From contig NC_063260.1 in the NCBI RefSeq assembly GCF_019578655.1, positions 22,964,888-23,028,887 of the forward strand: a DNA stretch of 64,000 nucleotides. The letters are read 5' to 3'. Positions 48,480-61,910 of the stretch are shown here, one piece after another. This DNA comes from Ricinus communis. Its lineage: Eukaryota; Streptophyta; Magnoliopsida; Malpighiales; Euphorbiaceae. The translations under genes were made by a program, and so were the position numbers. The first letter of the stretch is position 1. The number at the start of each line of letters is the position of its first letter. The notes beneath the pieces are model-generated. The model did not search any database and was not told where the DNA came from. It worked only from the letters and a program-made list of their open reading frames with translations.

Positions 48480-51400
48480 ATATATAGTGATAAAGAAGTT
48501 TGCTTTAACGTGCGTGTTGGGTTTCTTTCATGTTTGCCAAATTGGCATTTTTTGTCCGGTGGTAGTGACTGGTGAGTGTGTGACTGGATGTGGCATGTGT
48601 GGGTACGAAGGTCCTACCCTTTCCCTCTAAAATTGACTACTACTTACTACCCAATAATACTCAAACCCCACATCGCCCATAAACACCAAACATTTATACA
48701 TTACACCCGCACATATATGCATAATCCTCGATTGTTTATCTTAGCTTAATTAAAATTAATACAATATCCCATGCATAGTAATTAATTTGTGCAAATAAAA
48801 AAATGAAATATAATTATTCAAATAGACTATATAAACTCGAGAATTAATAAAACATTAGTAATCCTAAGTATTACTCAAGCTAAACCCCCTTCCCTATTTG
48901 TAAACTTAAAAAGATACATATAAAAGGAGGATGTGCTTTTCAAATTTATGGACGCGGGAGTGTCTGTAGAGTGTAGAAAATATGAATTATTCCCAAGTAT
49001 GAATTCTGAGAGGCCCCAATTATGGAGAATAATTCCTTCTATTGGGAATGGGGTGAGTGAGTGTTTAGTGGTTGTGGTTTATAATCGAATTAAACTGTTC
49101 AAAACAAACTAAATATATTAAATTATTTGTAGATTTTGTATAAAGCTAAAATGAATTAAACCCCACGTTTTAAAAGGAATTCGGAATAGTACGATTTGTA
49201 AATACCGATTAATTTAATTTAAATTATTTTGTAATATTAAAATTAACTTAACTTTCAAAAATTAAATTAAATAATCGAATTAGAGAAAAATATAAATAAA
49301 ACCAGCCTAAACTATAGATTCTGTTCGCCTAAAATGTGGTAGTCGTATCCTTGAATTATCCATAGAAATACATAAGGATGGTGGTATATGCATATTTATA
49401 GAGTAAAAGAAGCTAAACCAAGGTCCTATTATTATGGTCCTGGTATCAATTATAGGTTGCCCATACTGTCGGCATTTAGATGTGCATTCACGGCATAGGG
49501 TTTGCACATAATCCAAGATTTTTGCCACTAAACTGGGGCAATGTTTGGTCCTATCCAGGAATTTTGTTTAACCTAATACATTTGGTATAAAATTCATTGT
49601 TAGCACGAAAGCTATAATGTTTAGAGTTTATAGATATCCTTTATATATTAAATTCACCAAAATGATAAACTTTAAAGATCCCTTTCGAAATTGAGTTTTT
49701 ACCAAATCTCTTATATTACTAAATGAAAGATTTTATCTAATTTCGTTTTTTTTTTTTTAATTTCAAGATTACTCTTAAATTCTATAAATTGTGTGTATAA
49801 TTTTTTAATTTATTAGTTCAAAAACTTATGCAAATTTCAAATTTTGTAATAAAGCTTAATTTATTCATGAATTATAGGATGAATTTAAATGAATTCTATA
49901 TATATTTAGAGATATTTTCATTGAATTAGAATTTAATGGTTCAAGGGATTTACATTTCAATTTTAGTAACATTTTAAGTTTGAATCTCCACCTCCCATTA
50001 ATAATAATAAAAAAAACTAAATTGTTTTACAGAGTGGCATAACTGATAATTTTTTAATTTTTTATAGCCAATCAAAATGTCTGATTTCTTAATAACAGTT
50101 AAAAATTATTAAAATATTGAAATACTTAAGTTCAAATCAACTATAATTCAAAATTTTTCACCGACAACTATACTTATTTAAATAAATATTCTAAACTAAC
50201 TTTTTAAGATAGTTTTAATTATTATTGTTTTTATTTTACTAACGGTAACTTAATTTGTTTAACTTATTAAGTAAATAATATTACATTATATAGTATTAAA
50301 ATCAAATCTTAATGGATATTCAGTAATAATTGAATATATGTTCAGCAACAATTAATAATAAATAATTAAACCCGTAACTTTCATTAGTTTTCAGCTAACT
50401 GTCAATTATCAACTAGTAACAAGAAAAAAATATACACAGATTAATTGCCAAAATAATAAAAAATAACCTTTTTTTTTATTATTTTCAATGTTTAAGAAAC
50501 AATAATTTATCGATTATGTGTTTGTTTCATAACATATGAAACGTATCTAAATTATAATAATTATATCCTCTTTAAATTTGTTAAAGAAAAGGAGAAAACC
50601 ACAACCGCCCATTCATATCAAAATCATTTGAATTTTCCTAATAAAACCGGCGTCATCATTTTCCTTTTTAGGGGTAACTATAAAACTAAATTGTTAGTTA
50701 ATGGTGAAGTGAACCATTAATCAAGTGGGGGGAATTTCTGTCATCATATGTAATCAACTTCCTATAGACAACTGCATACTAACACACCATTGCAAAAGAT
50801 TTTCCCCAAACAGTGCCAAAGCTAATGAATCCTCGATGATGTTAAAAGGGAATATGACATTGGAATGTTAATCAAGTTGGAATAAAAATATGTGAAACCA
50901 AATTAAACCTATGATCGTGATGGTGCATATATATATATATATATGGTGGACCTAAACCGTCCGTGCCACGTGTTCTTTTTGTTTTTTTTACAAAGTTTGT
51001 ATAACCTTTTATTTCTATTATTATTTTCTTTTTTCAGGAAAGAATATACGGCCTCTGGTAAACGTCAATTATCTGTTAATTATGTATTTGTATTTCAGAA
51101 GTAATTTTTGTTTTCCTCGTTCCACTGACTTTTCCATTTCACTAATAACTACCTCTATAGTTACATTGCATCGGATGGCATGCACATAGCCCTAATTAAA
51201 TGTAATAATAAATTAATGCCTAGATTAAAGAGAACAAGTTTGAGATTAAAAAGACTAAAAACTGACAGCCAAATCTGGAAACTATCTTCAACATCCAAAA
51301 ATTACACAGTGCATAATAATATATTATCATAAGGTGAATACATATAGTATAAGGTAAGAGTAAATGTATAATATAATAAAAGAATTGCAATGATCAAAGA

Positions 51401-53085
51401 TAAATTAAACAAAGGGAGGAATAGGACTGCGCAAGAATAATGATGGGATGTTATATAGGGAGGAAGAGAAGATCCCTTGAAAGACTACAAAATCCGTTTG
51501 TTCCCCCGAACTATGCTTTTCTTTTATTTTTTTCTCTTGCCCTTTCTTTTTCTCCTTTGCAGCTGATCTGAGCTGCCCACCACATGCCTATGTACCCTCC
51601 CCCAGTGCCTCTCTCTCTCTTTCTCTCTCTATCCCCCTGACATTGTTAACGGTTTCTCTCTCTGTATTTCTTTTCTTTGAATCAGTTTCATATTTTAATT
51701 TCTCCAATTTTCTATTGCATACTTCAGATTGGATGTTAGGAGCAAATCCAATTACCATTAATAATAACAGCATCAATTTTATTTTGTTTACTGATCAAAG
51801 GCGAGAAGAGAAGAATATAGGCATACATATATATATATATAGCATGCAAGAGCCAATGAGACCTTGGGAACAAAGAGCATGGTTATTCTTACATTTTATG
51901 TTTGTTTAGAAAGTAAAAGAGAAGAAAAAAAGTGACTTGATCTCTGATCACATGGAGCCCTCTTGTCTTTTATCTCTTGGAATTTTCACATTCTCTTCTG
52001 TTTAGAAAATGAATATAGTCTGGTTGAAAAAGTAGCTATGACAACATTTGTACATGGTTATGTTTTGTTACCTTACAACACCCATTTCTAATCTGATCTT
52101 CTAACTCATGAGGATAATGGATATTATATTTACAGCATCCAATGGTTTCATACCTACATGCAATAAAGTCCTCTCTTTTTATTTTATTTTTATAGTTAAC
52201 TTACATGCAATAAGTTAAATAGCTATATCCAAAACCAATAGATGCATGTTACTGCTTTTTTCAACTTATAACAGAAAAAGGAAGAAATATCTTAACAATT
52301 ATCCATACATTCGAACTAGATCTTCACAAGCAAGACCTATTTAAGAAGATAAATTATTGTAAAATTTATTTTAGTTAGTTTTAAGGTTTTGAAAATGAAA
52401 AATAAATCACACCTCCTACATTATCAAGGGATGAATTTTTCGAAGGAATCCTGTTCAACATTTAACCACACTCATCAGTAATTAATTTAAATGGATAATT
52501 TTTTTATTTTTTATTTTTGCTACAAATGATCTAATATGGGAAAACTGGTCAATTGGATTGATATGCCCTATGTGGATGTAGTTGTGGAAGTAGATTTGCT
52601 TAACTTATAATAAACTAAATATATTGAGTCATTATAGCCATGAGTTTAAAGGGTTTATAATGAGATTTGAGATGCATATAGCATACAATATAAATAGTTT
52701 TTAACTTTAAAAAGAAAAAGAAAACAAAGTATAGATAGATAAATAGGTAAAGTGGAATTAGAAGTGGGATTTGCGGTGTGAGTGCGTCGGGGAATGAGCT
52801 CTAGGGATTCCCTCTAGCTATTGTATAAAACAAAGGAATGTTACGTAGTGATGTGGAGTGAGTGAGTAGTCTCTCATGTAAAATGTTCTTTCTTGAACCT
52901 CTAAAAGATTCATCTGTTGCTTCCTGCTTTACCTCCCTGTCTTTTTCTTGGAGTTTGAATGCTGTCCCTCCATACATTCTTTTCCCATTCTTTTTATTAA
53001 AGTTAATTTAGCTTAACAAATTCTTGATTAAAATATAATAATCTACTCTAATTGCATATTATAAAGACCAATTAAGAAGACCCAT

Positions 53086-53091
53086 CACGTG
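53086..53091. promoter_or_regulatory. G-box (CACGTG) upstream of the Dof gene
   Basis: CACGTG in the context CCATCACGTGAAAT lies 196 bases before the Dof start codon, a usual place for a bHLH or bZIP binding site. A second CACGTG is at 50967-50972, more than 2 kb upstream. Function is inferred. Confidence 0.4.
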
Positions 53092-53286
53092 AAATTCTGA
53101 TTAATATACTCTCTCTTTATTTTTATTTTGTTGCTTAATAATAATAGTTATAATCTTTCTCACCCGCTCTCTACTCAATCTTTCTTTTCCATCAAGAGAG
53201 AGACTCACGTCGCCACCTGCTCTTTGTCTGTTTACTCTTTGTTTCAAGGATTCCTTAGTGAGACAGAGAGAGAGAAAGAAAGGAAA

Positions 53287-54545
53287 ATGCTAGGCAACTG
53301 TGAGAAGATGGTTGTCATCTCTCCAACTACTAACGAATGGCCACAGGTTCTTTCTTTCTCTCTCAATTATTATACAAGAACATGACCCCATTTTTTTTTT
53401 TGTTTCTTTGCTTTTGGAAGAGAATATCTAACTTGTGTTGTTATTTTACCCTAAAAACGCCACATTTAACTCTTTCTTTCTTTTTTCTCTTTTTCTTTTT
53501 CTGCTTTTCTCTTTTCTTTCCTTTGGTGCAGAATCAGATAGATGAGAAAAGCTTGATGGTATCATCAACAAGTAAACTAATGGAGAAACGGGGCCAAGAC
53601 CCATCACAACCACAGCAGCAGCAGCAGCCACAGCAAGCTCTCAAGTGTCCTCGCTGTGATTCCTCAAATACTAAGTTCTGTTACTATAACAACTACAGCT
53701 TATCTCAGCCAAGACACTTTTGCAAAGCTTGCAAAAGATACTGGACTAGAGGTGGAACTTTGAGGAATGTTCCTGTAGGAGGTGGATGCAGAAAGAACAA
53801 GCGAGTCAAAAGGCCATCTTCTTCTGGTGGTGAAGGTACTATTAATCAAGTCTCTAGTGTAAACCCTAATAACCCTTCTTCTCATCAAACCCCAATTGAT
53901 CATATCACTTCCACTTCAAATCATATCAATCATTTGTTTTATGGCTTACCCACTAACCCATCTGAAATGAATCTTCCATTTGGAAGGTTCAATTCAAGAG
54001 TCTCATCAAATATGGATACTGGTTACGATCTTCCGCCTCAGTTAAATGCTCTTGCATTAGGGTTTTCATCAGGAATCCTAGGCAATAATGAAGCTAATAA
54101 TGGCTTTAACCCGACTAAGCATATCCAAGATTCAGTTACTTCAACTTCTCTACTTACTAATTACTCCTCCATATTTGGTTGTTCCTCTTCTTCCACCGCC
54201 ACAACTTCTCCATCTATAGCCACTTTACTTGCCTCTAGCCTTCACCAACAAAACAAGTTCAGTGTCAAAGACAGTAACAGAGCACCTAACCACTTCCAGA
54301 ATCTGACACCTTTTGAAGATTTGCAAATGAGTTGCAATAGTACTGAATCTGGGATTGCTATGAAAGAAGTGAAAACTGAACAAGGACAAAGCAGGCTGCA
54401 CTGGAATATGCCATGCCAAAATCAGATAGAGCAAATGGGCTTCTCATCATCAGAACCTTCACTCTATTGGAACCCTAACACGAGCAGTGTCGGTACATGG
54501 CATGATCCAGCCAATATTGGATCCTCAGTCACTTCTCTGATATAG
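53287..54545 (+). CDS. Dof zinc-finger transcription factor
   Basis: Two exons, 53287-53346 and 53532-54545 (1074 nt, 357 aa), joined by a 185-bp GT-AG intron in phase 0. Exon 1 gives [21 protein letters not shown] glutamine-rich linker precedes the Dof domain with C59-x2-C62-x21-C84-x2-C87 ([20 protein letters not shown], then [28 protein letters not shown]). The rest is Ser/Asn-rich, as is usual for Dof activation regions, and ends [20 protein letters not shown] plus SVTSLI. Dof factors bind AAAG sites in plant promoters. Its place near DEG15 and DRM genes suggests the orthologue of Arabidopsis DOF1.4 (At1g28310), but that is inferred from position more than sequence. Frames that read through the intron add a false hydrophobic N-terminus. 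Confidence 0.92.
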
Positions 54546-57500
54546 CACCAGCTAAAACACTATTTCTTTCAAATTCATCTCCCTCTATTTTTTTCCAATA
54601 ATCTTGGTATCTCTGGTTAGGTTTTATTTTTTTGTCAATTATATCTCTGTTCGTAGTGGAGTTTATGGTCAAAGTGGGAGTGTTCGAAAAAACCAAAAAA
54701 TGGGAAAAAAAATAGAAAAGAATAAAGTATAAAGTTTGGCATTGATGCAAAATTAAAGATGAGAGGAGCTTGGATCGGAGAGATCATGTCAGCTGCAAGA
54801 AATCAGCCTGTTGGTTTTTATTTTCAAAGGTTGAGAATATCCCTATTTGCGCTGAGAGGAACCTCGGATCTTCTTCATATCTCATCATGTCCTAGTTACC
54901 ATCATTATCACGGTCATCTACACAGTGGTGGAGAAAAGGATCAACTATTTTGGTGCAGTTCTTTTGTATCAGTAAGTTGGTCTATTACTTTTTAATTTGT
55001 ATGTAAATATTTATGCATGACAAGTACTCCTTTCTTTCTAATGTAGTATTTGTTATTAGGTTGGGGATTTTGGTGGGATATATGTTACAATCGTCTAGAC
55101 GAGGCACTAATTCCTTTCTTGATTCTGAATTATGGTACTCTTTAATACTTTTTTTTTTTTGGGAAAAAAGGTTTGGATATAGGTGGTATAGGAAAGAGGG
55201 AGATTTAGCATGGTAATGTGTCTTTTTTTTTTTTTTTTGTTAACGTTATGTTCTTCTTGGGTCTTGGTTATATGTTGTCGACTTCTTTTGTATTTGATGT
55301 TATTTGTAAGGAAATTATGGTTCTGGGATGCACAAATGTTCACATTTTCATTTTTACAACTATGAATATATTCTTATAGAAAAAGAAAAAGAAAAAAGGA
55401 AAAAAGAATATCTATGAATATATGAAATGCATGGATAATGAGTACCAAACTTGATGAACAATGTTAAGGCTGCTATGTAGTGTTAGAGACCCAGTCACGG
55501 AAATATTAGGAAGAGTACCTTCTGAATAATTTAGCTAAGAACTGTGACTAGTAAACACTAGATGTTACAGCTTGGATTTTAGTAAGATATGGCTAATTCG
55601 AGAACAGTGCATATACATATATGTATATTGTAGTACATTCTCGGAGAAGACACAGGAAGTCAGAATCTTTTACTGGCAAGAATAGATGGAACTAGATTTC
55701 AATTGATTAGGAGTTGGATTGTTTTGGTGATTGAGCTAATTAGTGGGTGTCAGAAGGTTATGCTCACCATTGTATTCTACTTTTATAGAAGCTAGTCCCT
55801 CTTCTTCTTTTTTTTTTTTTTTTGATAGTTTAATTTACACTCTCTGCTGAAGAGTTTATGAGAGAGTAGATTTTATTTTATAATAAATAAGGATAGCTAG
55901 CAAGCTTTAATAACAACATAAAACACATACACACAGTAATTCATACAGTAGTTCAATCATATTCCTCATCGTAGAAAACCGCCACTGCATGCAGCTCTAG
56001 TCTTATTTCATAGTTCTTGATTTTCTTTCTGAATAATAAACTACATGGCAGTGACATCAATAAAACCAGATATAACAATATTAGGGCTCCACGTTCATAA
56101 TTTTTGACTATGAAACTGATAATACCCAAAATCATGCAAAAGAAATTCAAAAGAGCTAGGGTTGAAATCTTGCTAATGATTTATATGCATGGTCTTTGCC
56201 TATGAGAAGCATAAATCATATAGTACGTATATCTACTTTCTACCGTGCCCTTTATTTCCTTAGTGGCACAGACTGTTCAATCACTTGGAAAAATGCTAAG
56301 CATTTTATAATTGACTTGATAGGAAGATGAAGAGGAATTTAGTTGAAAATCTTTTACATTTGTAAGGAGAAAACAATTAGAAATCTTTTAGCTATGACCA
56401 TGTAAATAGAATTTTTACTATAGATAACCAATACTCTAATGTTTCCCCATTGAATTAATTTAAATAATGTGCATGCCGATTGATGGTAGCCATTGAAGCC
56501 AGCAGACTTTTATTTACACTTAAACTGGTTTTGGATGCGAATTTCCTGAGATGTTTCTATTTTACTTATCTCTTTTATTTGTGATGCGTAATTAGTGGAA
56601 AATAAATCTTGGCAGTGAGTCTTGAACGCTCTTCTTAAATGAAATCTTGTATATTAAGCTTGCGTGGGGGCTTTTCTGAGAAAGTTTATCTTGATGTACT
56701 TCCATAAGATGCTTGATTTTTCATGTCTGCTATAATCTTACTAAGGCTTCATTTGTTAGCTTGCCAAAAACTATTCTTTATCAACAGCAATTTTATTTTA
56801 GGAATCATTTTGAAGCTAAATTATTAAGTTAAGAATCTCGATAGTTTATTCATGAAACCAGTTGCCTTGAATTTTACATATCACAATGCCTTATTTTTGA
56901 ACGTTCGTGATTGATATGATATGTAACATTGATTGGCATGCTTAAAAAACAAATAATGGACCCGTACATGGTGCATGTATTGCTAAAAGCTAAAACATGG
57001 TGGATGATGGCAGAATATGTCCAAGAAGAAAGTGATAATAGTGGCAAAGCACCGAAAGTATAGAGATGGCAGTGGCTATATGTGGAGAGTTGGTTAGCCA
57101 CCAATAGTAAAAAGAAAAGGAAAAAGAAAGGAAATAGCACACCTCTTTACTATTGGTATAGACACTTATAGCTAGTATAATGATGGAGATGATGGCAGCT
57201 TTAGTTGATGTCTAACAGTACTAGTCACAAATCTAGGCCAAACAAAATTCAAATATAGCATTGATATGCTGATAATTTTGCAATTCATTTACTAGGTTAT
57301 TATTTTAAAGAATTGGATACGGTTTTTTATTTGAAAAAATATTTTTATGATTATTTTTTTTTAAATCTTTTTATGATTTTTTTCTAAAAGAATTATTTAT
57401 ATAATTTTTTATCTTATTTAAAATTTTATTTGGATAAAAATATTAAAATTATACAAAAAAGATACTGAAAATATATTATTTAACTTGTATTATTGTAAAA

Positions 57501-60500
57501 CTAATCAAATGATGTAGATTTATTATTTTTATTTTATTTCTTTCTATATGATATCCATGAATTAAATGATATTATATTTTTTTTTTATAATAACTAGTGT
57601 ATTTTGATAACATAAAGATATATAATTAAAATAAAGTCAAGAGGGATACTAATTTTATATTTATCGTAGTATTTAAATTTGTTACGAGAATGTGAATAGA
57701 GTTGAAAGATGAATATAATGTTGTCATAATTTTATTAAGAAAAATAAAAATAATATAAATAAAGTATAAAAAAATCAAAAAAAAATACTATAATAAATAA
57801 AACTGTATAAATAAACTTGTTTCAAATTTTGTTCTGGAAGAAAAAATTGGAGCCTAAAATAAAATTTTACAGCCTATTCTCAATATATGTGAAAAACCTC
57901 TCTAGTTTTCAGAAAAGCGCCAGCCAGACCCTTGAAGTCTGGCCTCAGGACCAGTTGGCCCCCTAATTATTCTTGGAAGCGGTCCATTTGAGCCCTTCCA
58001 TTACAAAAACCACAAACGCACTGTGTTCCACCGACTCGTACAAGTCGACAAAAATAGACCGGCGTGATTTTAGTAACGGAATGGTTCAATTTCAAATAGG
58101 TTGCTTTTAAAAGAAAAAAGAAAGGGCGTATTAGATTTAGAATAAACATAATCAAGTGTTGCTTTTTATTTTAAAAAATATAATTTTATAATATATTATA
58201 TATATAAAGAATAAAATATTTTATTTAAATCCAATTGACTTTTTATATTTTATTCTAGACTTTGTTTTTATTTCTATAAGTATTAATGACTTTAAATTTT
58301 TTTAATTTTTATCAATAAAAAAATAAGAATTACAAATATCAATTAAATCAAATGTATCGAAAGGGAGATTGCATTTATTAAATACAGAATATAGAGTAAA
58401 ATTTGACTTTCCACGTCTAGAGAATCAAATTGACTCTCTACTTTATATTTAAAAAATAAAAAATACATTGAAAAGTCATTTTATAAAATAACTCACTAAA
58501 ATAAAAAATTTGACATATATAAAAAGTTGATTGAAAATGCTATTAAAAACTAAACTTCAGCCTTCTCTCTTTATTTTTTAAAATTCCAATCAGGGTTGTG
58601 TCCAAAATTGCAAAAATCACAGGCAATTAAGTAATGAAGAAACTCTACCCATTTCTCTTTATTAATTTATACATAATTCATAAATATTACCAATTTAATC
58701 TTTAACGGTCTCCAAATATTATTTTAATGTATGACATCTCTTAATTTTAATTTGACTTTTCTACCTTTTTATTTTTATTTTTTCGACCTCTTTTGTTTTT
58801 TTTATACATGTATTTTTCTATCCTTGCTCACTTATATTTTGAAAAATTATATAAAAAATAGTAAAAATACATGAAAAAATGTAAAAAGGTTCAGAACAGA
58901 ATTTGAGGACTATTATAAGTTAAAAGAAAAATAATTGAGAAATGTCAAGAGTTAATGGGCGAAATTAGATGTTAAGCCTCCTAATTAATGTCCACGAATT
59001 GTAGAACAGACTTGAGTTGTTGATCACTTATCTACTGAGTTTGCTGCACTGCCCCTAATGCAGTCATCTAATTAAGTTGCACTGAGGATAAAAGGGCTAA
59101 GCAAATAATCCATAATTAGATTAATAATGCATAAGGGCCAGTCTATCAGCCGCCTAAGCTACCGGCAGCTCAATTGCCGTTTAGCTGATGCTTAAGTTTA
59201 TTAGTAGATACTTTTAGGAAAAATAATAAAAATATTCATATTTTTCTTATTTTATTATGTAAAAATATCAAGAAAAAAATATATAATTTTATAATTTTGG
59301 TAAAACAATAAAAAAAACAAAAGAAAAATTAGAAAAATAACTACTATAATAAAATAAATTAAAAAATAATATATATATTTTTAAAAATTGTCTTTATTAA
59401 TTTTATGGTATTGCTGAAGTGTTTCTATACTTTTGCCACTAATTAGGTTTGTGTTGGTTCGGTAGCAAGAAGAGCATATATACATATAGAGAGAGAGAGA
59501 GAGAGAGAACCGGAGGCACTATTTTATTGTGGGGACCAGGCCCTTTTGCTACGAAATGGCAGTCCACGCTAATTAGAGTAGATCCGTGCACGTCTTATAG
59601 GCTTTGGTCCATCATTATATTAAATGAGATCAAAATATTTGTTGTCGTAAATCGTAAAAACAAACAGTAATCTTTATAGAATTATATATAATATATTATT
59701 TTATAGTTTTATAGATCCCATAAATAGATATAAAATATATAATTTTATGGAGTTCAACGAATATAATGCCTCTCTATTTTATTATTTTCGTAATAGCCGA
59801 CGTTAACAAATATTGTAGTCATAGATAAAATATAAATCTAATTAAATAATAATTGGTTATTTATCTGCGTATTGCATAATTATTATAATTATTCTGACTA
59901 TAATTGTTAATATAAAATAAATTTACAGATAAAATTGAATAAAAATTTTAATATTTTTATTATTTAAAAGTAATAATAAATTATTTTTTATATTTTTCTT
60001 AAATTTTAGTACTTTAGGATCAATATAAATACAATAATAAAAAATTATTTTTAAAATATTAAATAATTAATTGTTAGCATTAATTAATAGTATTAATTTC
60101 TAAGATTATAAATTATTATAAAATTATAAAATTAAATTACCAGTTAATAAAATATTAAAAATATAATATTTAGAATTAAAATTATTAGCTAATTAGATAT
60201 TATTTAGTTAATATAATATTAATAATATGATTAAAATATTATTTTCTAACATTATAATCATTATTTAATTATAAATTATTAATTAATTAATTAATTAATA
60301 AAATTTTGATAAAATTATAAATAAATTTAAATACAGGTGTCAAAATAAAAATTTATTTCAAAATATAGTCATATATGTCAAAAGAATTTATATCCTAGAA
60401 TTTTATATATATAATATATATAAAATACTAAATGAGTTTTATAAAAATCACAAATAGAAGATTTAACCGGAAAAAATCCAACTAAATTAATGTACATAAA

Positions 60501-60760
60501 CTTTTTATTAAAAGATTAAGTTTTATATTTTTATTAAGAAATTTTAAAAAATTTAATTAATTTGATTAAACCAAATTGTATAACTCAAAATCGAACTAAA
60601 TCAAGTAATAAATGTTTTTCTTGAAAAAAGAAATTTTAGAAAATACAAACAAATGAAGGATTCAATTCATTGTTTAAAGAAAAAGGGACAAGGAACCTGA
60701 TTGAATAGAAACCAAATAAACAAAGAAAAGAAATTGTTTAAAAATAAAGCGGACCCAGCG
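54546..60760. other. AT-rich intergenic region downstream of the Dof gene
   Basis: The first few hundred bases are the Dof 3'UTR. No further gene was recognised. At 57,890-58,140 a less AT-rich block contains phrases such as GAAGTCTGGCCTCAGGACCA that look like a decayed dispersed repeat. From 58.1 to 60.6 kb the DNA is almost pure A/T, apart from a small richer island at 59.0-59.65 kb containing a GA microsatellite. Confidence 0.55.
59488..59508. repeat. (AG)n microsatellite
   Basis: About ten AG units in a small non-AT-rich island (59.44-59.66 kb). No gene was assigned. Confidence 0.85.
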
Positions 60761-60769
60761 GGGGCTAAT

Positions 60770-61620
60770 GGACTTGAGCCCAGAAGAATACATGTTTGAA
60801 TTGTGGAGTTATTGTTATGGGTCCAGCCCAACTTGCAATATTTTTTATTGCTTTTGGACACATGTATTATGCGCTTTTATGATGGACTTGTTATGTCTTA
60901 TTTTTTGGTCAACTTTGGCATGGGTTTTGTGGCTTAGGAGAAGCTTGTAGAGGCTATTGTGTAGACACTTAGTGTGTGAAGAGAGCAGCAATTTTCAGAT
61001 TGAAAACATACACAAAAGAGAGAGGAAACTAGAGAGTTCCAAAGGGTGTTGTCCTGCTCGTTTTTCTCAGCACCAGTTCTAGTGTTTTGGTCGCCGGAGA
61101 AGATCCCACCGTTGGATTTTGTCAGCTTGTTGAGGACACACGGGGCTACATTCTGACCGTTCGGATCGTCAATTGGAGCTTCGGTTCATCGGGAATTGTC
61201 TCTGGAAAGAGCTGCTGTTTTTAGGTGAATTCTACACTTTTTTGTTCTCTATTTCAATTCTCTTATTGTTGGTGTTTGTTGGTGGGTTGTGAATCCTTTG
61301 TAGACTGATTTGGGGTTCTTTTTCTTTAAATTTATAAATAAGAGAAGTTAAGGGTGGACTCCTCAAAAGGTCCCGTGGTTTTTACTCTTCACATCGAATA
61401 GGTTTTTCACGTATAAATCGTGTGTGTTGTTTGCTATTTTTTTTTTTTTGTTATAGCTAGTTATTTACTGTATTTAGTTGCTGGTTTCCTTTGTTAATTT
61501 GGTTATGTGACAATTTGGGTTGATTGGATTGCATAATTGGTTGGTTGTCTTGATTGTGTGACAACATTGTTGGTGTCGTTGTGACCCCCTTCCAATCCCT
61601 ACAGTTATTTGGATAATCAA
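60770..61620 (+). mobile_element. Possible degraded Ty1-copia LTR
   Basis: This GC-richer block stands out from the surrounding A/T. It contains CACGTATAAATCGTGTGTG at 61408-61426, very like the conserved U5 phrase of many plant copia LTRs. It also has the GAGAGA-rich leader and Pro/Gly-type text often seen in such LTRs. Near 61,568 ACAACATTGTTGGTGTCG weakly resembles an LTR end followed by a tRNA-Met primer binding site. No gag or pol coding sequence follows, so it would be a solo or truncated LTR. Both edges are uncertain. Confidence 0.4.
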
Positions 61621-61624
61621 CTGT

Positions 61625-61910
61625 GATTCGTTGAATCTGATGCAGCTCAGGTTAATGAAGGGATCAGAGGGTCCAGATATAATTCATGCTTTCAATGTAG
61701 TGCTGGATGATTGAATTGAGTTTGCTAAGCACTTTAGGTTCGCTGGTTGGTCTGCGAATCCTGTAGCTCATCTGTTGGCTCAGGCTGTGTACATTTTAGA
61801 TCAGGTGCTATGGACTGGTTCTCGCACCCTCCTGATTTTTATAGTTCATGTAATTGATTCTGAATTTTATTTAATGATATGATATTTGATTTTCGAAAAA
61901 AAAAGAAAAA
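61625..61910 (+). mobile_element. Truncated LINE 3' end (RNase H-like remnant)
   Basis: One frame reads VLDD-stop-IEFAKHFRFAGW, then SANPVAHLLAQAVYILDQVL. This resembles the C-terminal RNase H-like end (NxVAHxLA motif) of plant non-LTR retrotransposons. It is followed by a short tail and an A-rich stretch (about 61,895-61,910), as expected at a LINE 3' end. The stop codon and missing upstream ORF2 show it is dead. The 5' limit is not clear. Confidence 0.5.

Noticed and set aside
48542..48562. miR394-like string TTGGCATTTTTTGTCCGGTGG
   Set aside because: It differs from miR394 at several central bases and I saw no matching arm for a hairpin.
53337..53531. Hydrophobic N-terminal extension of the Dof frame
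   Set aside because: It is the 185-bp intron read through; splicing from 53346 to 53532 gives a short family-like N-terminus.
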